This document shows, piece after piece, positions 57,224 through 64,000 of a DNA stretch of 64,000 nt. Below the pieces are notes generated by a model, which made no database searches, was not told the origin of the DNA, and was given only the letters and a program-made list of their open reading frames with translations. A program made the translations under genes and the position numbers. Within the stretch, counting starts at the first letter, position 1, and every line of letters starts with the position of its first letter. This stretch comes from Pseudomonadales bacterium (lineage in GTDB: Bacteria; Pseudomonadota; Gammaproteobacteria; Pseudomonadales; Pseudohongiellaceae), in assembly GCA_028281635.1 (NCBI GenBank), contig JANQJM010000141.1, positions 1 to 64,000 of the forward strand, given 5' to 3'.

Positions 57224-58160
57224 GCGAAAGCGAACAAGGCCTCAGCCGTCCGCTGGCAATCAAAGGCTGCAATTGCATCGACAGGTAGCCAGGGAAAGCC
57301 TGCAGAGACTGCTAGCATCCCCCCTTTCCAGTGGGATTACGGTCCTGGTTATTGCTATCGCCTTGTTCTTGCCGGCTCTGCTCTATCTGCTCAATAGCAA
57401 TCTCAATGCCGGATTAGTTGGTGCCGCCGACAACACGCGTTTAACGATATACCTGCAAAGCAACATCTCAAACACCAACGAACAAGCAGTAAGTGAATAC
57501 TTACTTTCGAAATTCGGCTCGGAATCTATTGAATACATATCCGAAGAACAGGCCATGGAGAGTTTTAGTCGCTCCGCGGAGTTAGGGGATTTGCTCACGA
57601 GTTTACCCGACAACCCGCTACCAGCGGCTTTCGTGGTGAGTCCACAACTGGATGACGATACCGAAATCGAGAATCTAATCCTCGAGTTGGAAACGATGGA
57701 GGGTGTTGAGCTGGTGCAATTAGACCGCCTCTGGCTGCAACGTCTGCAGGCTCTCTCCGATTTGCTGACGCTGCTGAGCCGCGCCCTGGCCCTGGTGGTT
57801 CTGGTGGGATTGCTCGCCATTGTTGGCAACACCATCAAACTGTTGATCGAGCATCGACGCCAGGAGATCCAGGTCATTAAGCTTATTGGGGGCAGTAATA
57901 GTTACATCGCCCGCCCGTTTCTCTATACCGGCCTGATGCTGGGGCTCACCGGAGGTCTCTGTGCCTGTTTGCTGATTGGACTTATGGGGCTGAATTTGGC
58001 GACCGCTGTGGCGGAGTTGAGTGATTTATTCGGCGGCAACTGGCGGCTTAATGGACTCGATGCCCTGCAATACCTGACTTTAGTGCTAACCGGTGGTGGG
58101 ATTGGCTGGCTTGCGGCATTGATTGCAAGTTACCGGAATATAGCGACAATTGAGCCATAA
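57213..58160 (+). CDS. ftsX: Cell division protein FtsX
   Basis: Four-TM permease with large N-terminal periplasmic loop; overlaps ftsE end. Confidence 0.95.
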   Translation: MTAKRKRTRPQPSAGNQRLQLHRQVARESLQRLLASPLSSGITVLVIAIALFLPALLYLLNSNLNAGLVGAADNTRLTIYLQSNISNTNEQAVSEYLLSKFGSESIEYISEEQAMESFSRSAELGDLLTSLPDNPLPAAFVVSPQLDDDTEIENLILELETMEGVELVQLDRLWLQRLQALSDLLTLLSRALALVVLVGLLAIVGNTIKLLIEHRRQEIQVIKLIGGSNSYIARPFLYTGLMLGLTGGLCACLLIGLMGLNLATAVAELSDLFGGNWRLNGLDALQYLTLVLTGGGIGWLAALIASYRNIATIEP

Positions 58161-58384
58161 AGACTCTACTTTGTCAGACTTTAAGCGAACTTCTCTGTTT
58201 ATTAAGGCCCGCGCTTGAATTTTCATCTGCTAACCCCCAAATAGAGTAGTCGATTTGAATCAATCTGTCGTAATAACAAATAGGGCACAATATAAGGTAG
58301 ATTAAACTTCCTACACGCCAGCAATGGCGGGCGTTCCAGCCACCTACACTGACTCTCCGGATGGCGCCTGGGAAGGATAAATGC

Positions 58385-58390
58385 TATAAT
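58385..58390 (+). promoter_or_regulatory. Candidate -10 element (TATAAT) upstream of rpoH
   Basis: Perfect TATAAT about 60 bp before the Met at 58450; no good -35 seen. Confidence 0.3.
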
Positions 58391-58449
58391 TGGGTCTATA
58401 TGACGTAATGACTTTACGAACAGACGTCGAGGAATTTGGAATAGAAACC

Positions 58450-59310
58450 ATGAGCACAGGTAAGAGTTTACAAGTTATCGACCCGACTACTCCGGGTCGC
58501 GATTTGACTGCTTATATTGCGTCGGTCAACAGCATTGCTGTGCTGACGCCCGAGCAGGAACTCGAATTGGCCAAGCAGTACTACTATGAAGATGATGTAG
58601 ATGCTGCTCGCCAATTGGTCATGGCGCACCTTCGTTTTGTGGTGCACATGGCCAAAACCTATTCCGGTTATGGTCTTTCTCAGGCCGACCTGATTCAGGA
58701 AGGTAATGTTGGTCTTATGAAAGCAGTTAAGCGCTTCAACCCCGAGGTGGGCGTGAGACTGGTTTCCTTCGCGGTGCATTGGATCAAAGCAGAAATGCAT
58801 GAGTACATTCTGCGTAACTGGCGCATCGTGAAAATCGCAACAACCAAAGCCCAACGTAAATTGTTTTTCAATCTGCGCAGCTCCAAGAAGAAGCTGGGCT
58901 GGTTAAACAACGAAGAAACGGAAGCAGTGGCGCAGGACCTGGGAGTGGATCCCAAGGTAGTGCGACAAATGGAAGGCCGCATGAGTGCCTATGACACTGC
59001 CTTCGATGCCGAGCCCGATAGTGATGAAGACAATGCCTATCGCGCACCGGCTTACTATCTGGAAGACCAGAGCTCTGATCTCGCACTCAGTATCGAAGAA
59101 GCTGAGTGGGAAGAAGTCACCAACAACAGTTTGCACCTTGCTCTGAATGAACTCGACGAACGCAGCCAGGACATTTTGCGTAGTCGCTGGTTAACTGATA
59201 ACAAAGCGACTCTGCATGATCTGGCAGACAAATACAGCGTTTCAGCAGAACGTATTCGTCAGCTGGAAAAGAACGCAATGAATAAGATCAAAGCCAGGAT
59301 GGCTGCCTGA
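58450..59310 (+). CDS. rpoH: RNA polymerase sigma-32 factor
   Basis: [63 protein letters not shown]; start at Met 58450 preferred over ORF start 58390. Confidence 0.97.
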   Translation: MSTGKSLQVIDPTTPGRDLTAYIASVNSIAVLTPEQELELAKQYYYEDDVDAARQLVMAHLRFVVHMAKTYSGYGLSQADLIQEGNVGLMKAVKRFNPEVGVRLVSFAVHWIKAEMHEYILRNWRIVKIATTKAQRKLFFNLRSSKKKLGWLNNEETEAVAQDLGVDPKVVRQMEGRMSAYDTAFDAEPDSDEDNAYRAPAYYLEDQSSDLALSIEEAEWEEVTNNSLHLALNELDERSQDILRSRWLTDNKATLHDLADKYSVSAERIRQLEKNAMNKIKARMAA

Positions 59311-59358
59311 TCTTCTTGAGACCAAGAAACACCAAGTAATTTCAATGTTGATTTGATA

Positions 59359-59382
59359 AGCCGCGTACCTCGCGGCTTTTTT
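59359..59382 (+). terminator. Rho-independent terminator after rpoH
   Basis: AGCCGCG TACCT CGCGGCT followed by TTTTT. Confidence 0.88.
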
Positions 59383-59468
59383 CTGCCTGCAATTTGCTAA
59401 ACACAACCGAGAATGTTCACCAAGTCTGCTTGTATTGGACTGGGTAAAGCATCGAAAATGATTCCGCC

Positions 59469-59864
59469 ATGGCTAGAACAACTCTGATACTTGCAGCACT
59501 CAGCGGCCTGCTTGCTGTTGCGTTAGGTGCTTTTGGCGCCCATGGCCTGGAGCCAGTGCTGGAACCCGATCTTCTTGCCACCTTCAACACCGGCGTTGAG
59601 TATCACATGAGTCATAGCCTGGCACTGTTTGGGGTAAGCATTCTGTTGCAGCGGTTTCCCCAGGACAGGGCTCTACAATTCAGCGCAATGGCCTTCATCG
59701 TTGGTATCATCGTTTTTTCCGGTAGCCTTTATATACTGAGCATTTCCGGCATTCGCTGGTTAGGTGCCATTACACCGATTGGAGGTTTAGGATTCCTGAT
59801 CGGATGGGGAAGCCTGGCAAAGTTTGCCTGGGCGCTTGAGCGCGACGCAGCAAGTGACGCTTAA
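59469..59864 (+). CDS. DUF423-family small membrane protein
   Basis: LAVALGAFGAHGLEPVLEPDLLATFNTGVEYHMSHSLAL; FSGSLYILSISG...GAITPIGGLGFLIGW. Confidence 0.93.
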   Translation: MARTTLILAALSGLLAVALGAFGAHGLEPVLEPDLLATFNTGVEYHMSHSLALFGVSILLQRFPQDRALQFSAMAFIVGIIVFSGSLYILSISGIRWLGAITPIGGLGFLIGWGSLAKFAWALERDAASDA

Positions 59865-59887
59865 CGGGAAACCAGAATCAACACAAC

Positions 59888-60088
59888 ATGCAGATTATTG
59901 TGAACGGCGAGACTCGGGAATTTGCTGACAATCTCACACTCAGCGAACTTCTCGGACAACTGGAAATTACCGAAGGCAAACTCGCGGTTGAGATTAATGG
60001 AGAGATCGTGCCGCGCAGTCAGCACGCTACTCATACGGTAGTGAATCAAGATGTCGTTGAGATCGTCCAGGCCATAGGTGGTGGCTAG
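59888..60088 (+). CDS. thiS: Sulfur carrier protein ThiS
   Basis: Ubiquitin-like 66 aa ending in Gly-Gly (IVQAIGGG); next to thiG. Confidence 0.93.
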   Translation: MQIIVNGETREFADNLTLSELLGQLEITEGKLAVEINGEIVPRSQHATHTVVNQDVVEIVQAIGGG

Positions 60089-60121
60089 GACCTTAATGTT
60101 GGAAGGAGTGATTGCGTAAGC

Positions 60122-60913
60122 ATGAGTAGAGTTGAAGACAAGCCTCTGGTGGTAGCCGGCAAAACCTATGATTCACGGCTAATCATCGGCAGTGGCAAGT
60201 ATAAAGACTTCAATGAGAACCTGCTGGCTTTGGAAGCCAGTGGGGCAGAAATGATTACGGTGGCCATCAGGCGCGTAAATCTGGGTCAGAACAAAGATGA
60301 ACCCAACTTATTGGATGTCATTTCCCCGGAGCAATATACCATCCTGCCCAACACCGCTGGTTGCTACACCGCCGATGACGCTGTCAGAACTTGCCGTATG
60401 GCCAGGGAGCTATTGGATGGACATTCCCTGGTCAAGCTGGAAGTGCTGGGTGACCAAAAAACTCTTTATCCCAATGTAACGGAAACCCTGACAGCAGCAG
60501 AGACTCTGGTTAAGGATGGCTTCGATGTCATGGTGTACACCAGTGACGATCCGTTAATCGCTTTGCGCCTGGAAGAGATTGGTTGTGTGGCCGTCATGCC
60601 TCTGGGTGCACCTATAGGATCTGGCCTGGGAATTCGTAACCCTTACAACATTCGAATGATTCTGGAGAACGCCAAGGTGCCGATCATTGTTGATGCTGGT
60701 GTGGGAACGGCATCGGATGCCAGCATCGCCATGGAGCTTGGCTGCGATGGTGTATTAATGAACACCGCCATCGCCGAAGCAGGCGATCCTATCCTTATGG
60801 CTTCCGCAATGAAAAAGGCTGTTGAGTCTGGCCGCGAAGCATTCCTGGCCGGACGTATGCCGAGACGGCTTTATGCCAGCGCGTCATCGCCTATTGACGG
60901 CACTTTTTTCTGA
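60122..60913 (+). CDS. thiG: Thiazole synthase ThiG
   Basis: [67 protein letters not shown]. Confidence 0.97.
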   Translation: MSRVEDKPLVVAGKTYDSRLIIGSGKYKDFNENLLALEASGAEMITVAIRRVNLGQNKDEPNLLDVISPEQYTILPNTAGCYTADDAVRTCRMARELLDGHSLVKLEVLGDQKTLYPNVTETLTAAETLVKDGFDVMVYTSDDPLIALRLEEIGCVAVMPLGAPIGSGLGIRNPYNIRMILENAKVPIIVDAGVGTASDASIAMELGCDGVLMNTAIAEAGDPILMASAMKKAVESGREAFLAGRMPRRLYASASSPIDGTFF

Positions 60914-60958
60914 ATCGGTCTTTGTCCCGAACTCCTAACGCCAACGACATTTCTGGCA

Positions 60959-61645
60959 ATGAGCGCCCCTAATCCCTCGAAACGGCCCATACGCAGCTAT
61001 GTTATTCGTTCTGGCCGACTGACAGATTCACAGCGTCGTGCCCTGGATGAACATTGGCAGGATTATGTGATCGATTACGAGCCTTCAGCACTGGATTGGA
61101 ATGCGTTGTATCCACAACAGCAACCCCTAAGCGTGGAGATTGGATTCGGCATGGGGGACTCCCTCCTGACCATGGCTGGTGCTCAGAACGACTGTAACTT
61201 CCTCGGTATCGAAGTGCATCGCCCCGGCATCGGCAAACTCATGCATGGTGCGCATCAAGCTGAACTATCTAATCTGAAACTAATGTGCCACGACGCGGTA
61301 GAAGTCATAGAGCATTGTTTTGAAAAAGAGTCGATCGACAGGGTTTTAGTATTTTTTCCGGATCCATGGCACAAGAAACGCCACCATAAACGGCGCATCA
61401 TTCAGCCAGCTTTCGTGTCCCTGATTTCGAGCAAACTGAAAACCGGTGGTTACCTGCATCTGGCGACGGACTGGGAACCTTACGCTGAGCACATGCTGGA
61501 AGTGCTGGAGCATGAGCCCACCCTGATTAACCACTGCGGTCCAGGCAAATTTTGGGACGAGCCTGAGCGGCCGGCTACCAAATTCGAACAGCGCGGCAAA
61601 CGGCTAGGCCATGGTGTCTTGGATTTGTTGTTCAGGAAGGAGTAA
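60959..61645 (+). CDS. trmB: tRNA (guanine46-N7)-methyltransferase
   Basis: VEIGFGMGDSLL; FLGIEVHRPGIGKLM; FFPDPWHKKRHHKRRIIQPAF. Confidence 0.96.
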   Translation: MSAPNPSKRPIRSYVIRSGRLTDSQRRALDEHWQDYVIDYEPSALDWNALYPQQQPLSVEIGFGMGDSLLTMAGAQNDCNFLGIEVHRPGIGKLMHGAHQAELSNLKLMCHDAVEVIEHCFEKESIDRVLVFFPDPWHKKRHHKRRIIQPAFVSLISSKLKTGGYLHLATDWEPYAEHMLEVLEHEPTLINHCGPGKFWDEPERPATKFEQRGKRLGHGVLDLLFRKE

Positions 61646-61663
61646 AGGTGGCTCCGACTCGGG

Positions 61664-62395
61664 CTAGAACCAAAACCGGTGTTCGTGTTCCTTTAGCCAG
61701 TCCACGTAGTATTCGTAGCTGGGGCAAATAGATTGCACCAGGTTCCAGAAGCTGCGGGAATGGTCCATGTGCACCAGATGACATACCTCGTGAGTGATCA
61801 TGTAATCTATGATGCTGTAAGGGGCCAACATGATGAGCCAGTTGTACTGAAGATTGCCCTGTGAGGTGCAGTGTCCCCATTTTGACTTGGTCTTGCGCAA
61901 CTTTATTTCTTTGATTTTGTGTTCAACTCCCAGATATCGGGCCAGACCGTGGGCTCTGGGAATGATGTATGCGCTGGCTTTATCGATTAAATAGTCTTCC
62001 ACCTGCTCCCGTGCTTTCGATGGATTCAGTTTATGGCCCTGAATGATGAACTGATCACCATCGATCAGGATGCGCTTCTTGCGACCTTCACGAAACACAA
62101 TGGTGAGCTCTCTTGCCCGATAGAAGATTTTCCCGCCTCGCTCTATCCTGAGCATCTCGCGCTCGCGCTGCGCTTCTTCCAACAGCCGTTCTTCAATCCA
62201 CTCTGTATTGTCGGCAATAAACTCGTGCACTTCGCGCTTTGAGGCCCGATTGGGGCAACGCACGATCACTTTTCGATGCTGAATATAGAGCGCCAGGGTC
62301 TTGCGGCGACTGCGCTGAATCTCGCAGTCGTAGGGAAGCACATGCTGTTTCCCGATGATCCCTATGTTTAACGGAAGGACTTTAGACCTGGCCAT
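61664..62395 (-). CDS. YgjP-type (DUF45) metallopeptidase
   Basis: KSKWGHCTSQGNLQYNWLIMLAPYSIIDYMITHEVCHLVHMDHSRSFW. Confidence 0.93.
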   Translation of the reverse strand: MARSKVLPLNIGIIGKQHVLPYDCEIQRSRRKTLALYIQHRKVIVRCPNRASKREVHEFIADNTEWIEERLLEEAQREREMLRIERGGKIFYRARELTIVFREGRKKRILIDGDQFIIQGHKLNPSKAREQVEDYLIDKASAYIIPRAHGLARYLGVEHKIKEIKLRKTKSKWGHCTSQGNLQYNWLIMLAPYSIIDYMITHEVCHLVHMDHSRSFWNLVQSICPSYEYYVDWLKEHEHRFWF

Positions 62396-62397
62396 AA

Positions 62398-62940
62398 CTA
62401 TTGCGGCTTCCTGGCAATCAAGTTAGCTACCGCTCGCTGCGGGTTAGGCAGTTCACCCTCGTAAGCGTGAATGATTTCCCAGCCCTCGAATGCGCTTGGC
62501 AATTCTGCTGGCTGCAGCAGAAAGTCTGGATTCGTCGGTCGGCCAAATCGGCGCTGGTTTACCGTAAATGTTTCGTAAAAGATCAAACCACCGGGTCTCA
62601 CGGCTTCTCGAATGTCAGCGATTAAGGGTCGATGCAGGTAGTTGAACACCAGAATTGCATCGAAACTTTTGTTTGCTAATGAGTTCGTCCCTGGTTCTTC
62701 AAAATCCACTTTCCAGGTCGACCCGCCAAGCTCCGCTTGACTGATTAGTTTCTCAACTTCATTCAACGCAGAATCATTGTTGTCGGCAAATGTGACTGGA
62801 ATATTATGCTGCAGAACCACCAAACCGTTACGGCCATTTCCGCAAGCCAAATCCAACACACCATTCGTTATTTCCAGGTCCTTTAACAGCGATAGATGTT
62901 CCGACACTAGCGCCGAAGCACTGGCGTTTAAATGTGACAT
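62398..62940 (-). CDS. Class I SAM-dependent methyltransferase
   Basis: VLDLACGNGRNGLVVLQ; FDAILVFNYLHRPL; RPGGLIFYETF; Met at 62940 preferred. Confidence 0.85.
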   Translation of the reverse strand: MSHLNASASALVSEHLSLLKDLEITNGVLDLACGNGRNGLVVLQHNIPVTFADNNDSALNEVEKLISQAELGGSTWKVDFEEPGTNSLANKSFDAILVFNYLHRPLIADIREAVRPGGLIFYETFTVNQRRFGRPTNPDFLLQPAELPSAFEGWEIIHAYEGELPNPQRAVANLIARKPQ

Positions 62941-63080
62941 GGATAATCGGATAATGCGCTTACGAGTTGAACTCTGAGCACTGCGTAAAATAAGTGAATC
63001 GGACTTCACGCACAATAATTTTCAATCAAACAATGCGACTTTTTTCCAGAAAAGGAAACATGGTTTAACAACCAAAGCGA

Positions 63081-63815
63081 ATGGGCAAAGAACGACAAAA
63101 CAAAGATGAAATTTTCGCCAAGAAAATGGCGCCATCTGATTTCGTGTTTGATGAGAAAGTTGCCGCCGTCTTTGACGATATGGTGAATCGGTCAATTCCG
63201 GGCTACGCGACCATCCTCAGTATGATTGGCGTCATGGCAGATCGTTATTATCAGGCTGGAACAGATATTTATGATCTGGGCTGCAGTCTTGGCGGCGCCA
63301 GCTATGCTATCGCGGAGCAGCTCTCTGCTCGAGACTATTCGATTCGGGCCATCGACAACTCGGAAGCCATGATCGCTCGCCTTCAACAGCGCCTTTTGAA
63401 AGACGATACGCTGCGCATCGATTGCCGTTGTGAAGATATCCTGGACACGGAGATCGAAAACGCTTCTATTGTGGTGTTGAACTTCACTCTCCAGTTTATT
63501 CCCTGCGAACGAAGACAGGCGTTAATAGACACTATCTACAAAGGCCTGACGCCCGGAGGCATTCTGCTGATCTCGGAGAAAATCCTGCTGCCCGACCCGG
63601 AGCTCAACGAACTACTGATCGATCTCTACCACAAGTTCAAAGAGTCCAGGGGATACAGCAAACTGGAGATCAGTCAGAAGCGCACAGCGCTGGAAAATGT
63701 CTTGCTACCGGAAACTCTCGACGCACACCGACAGCGATTCTGCGACAGTGGCTTTCGAGCGTCGGACGTCTGGTTTCAGTGCTTTAACTTTGCGTCCATG
63801 ATTGCATTCAAGTGA
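63081..63815 (+). CDS. cmoA: Carboxy-SAM synthase
   Basis: VFDEKVAAVFDDMVNRSIPGYATI; DLGCSLGGASYAI; NFTLQFIP. Confidence 0.95.
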   Translation: MGKERQNKDEIFAKKMAPSDFVFDEKVAAVFDDMVNRSIPGYATILSMIGVMADRYYQAGTDIYDLGCSLGGASYAIAEQLSARDYSIRAIDNSEAMIARLQQRLLKDDTLRIDCRCEDILDTEIENASIVVLNFTLQFIPCERRQALIDTIYKGLTPGGILLISEKILLPDPELNELLIDLYHKFKESRGYSKLEISQKRTALENVLLPETLDAHRQRFCDSGFRASDVWFQCFNFASMIAFK

Positions 63816-63831
63816 ACAGGAGCCCGAATCC

Positions 63832-64000
63832 TTGAACTTTGATGCTCTTCGCCAACTGATAGCGGGCACACCGCTGAATGCTCTCCAACCCTATCTGGAA
63901 GACTCCTTTTTAGATGCCATCAGGCACGGTGATCATCGGCGCTGGCAGAAGCTGATCGCAGAGCTGCCGCAGATCACTCCTTCTCAGTGTGACTATGGAG
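63832..64000 (+). CDS. cmoB: tRNA U34 carboxymethyltransferase, N-terminal fragment cut by window edge
   Basis: Open frame LNFDALRQLIAGTPLNALQPYLEDSFLDAIRHGDHRRWQKLIAELPQI; immediately follows cmoA; TTG start. Confidence 0.75.
   Translation, partial: MNFDALRQLIAGTPLNALQPYLEDSFLDAIRHGDHRRWQKLIAELPQITPSQCDYG

Overview
A 64 kb chromosomal window from what looks like a Gammaproteobacterium. Housekeeping blocks include an LPS-core/heptose cluster (waaA, hldE, lpxL-type, carbamoyltransferase, waaG, waaC, waaF), mutM-coaD-yheT-rsmD, ftsY-ftsE-ftsX-rpoH, thiS-thiG-trmB and cmoA-cmoB. Three accessory blocks deserve attention. (A) 1271-11522, all minus strand: a BlaI-type repressor, a BlaR1/M56-type membrane protease and a small secreted protein sit directly upstream of a DUF3450-TtpC-ExbB-ExbD-TonB-TPR-TPR energy-transduction cluster. 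The M56 protein's C-terminus carries a TonB-box-like EEITVTA motif followed by a four-cysteine domain. The same module (EEIVVTA + four Cys) forms the adjacent small secreted protein. This suggests a TonB-coupled BlaIR signalling circuit that I do not recognise as described. (B) 12968-17792, minus strand: an apparent operon of LpxL-like acyltransferase, HlyD adaptor, C39-peptidase ABC exporter and a Y1/REP-transposase-like protein whose HUH and tyrosine motifs are lost. (C) 34854-48363, minus strand: an 11-gene colinear array with a MotA/ExbB-type channel, two membrane-anchored coiled-coil/VWA proteins whose N-termini resemble MotB/ExbD helices (SFLDVxxCGFGA), an Hsp70/actin-like plus FHA-like protein, a PEGA-repeat/FGE-fold protein lacking the FGE cysteines, TPR protein, disordered Ser/Gln/Gly lipoprotein, other lipoproteins and an M48 peptidase. 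It may be an ion-driven envelope machine of unrecognised type. All family calls are from reading motifs by eye; no searches were run.
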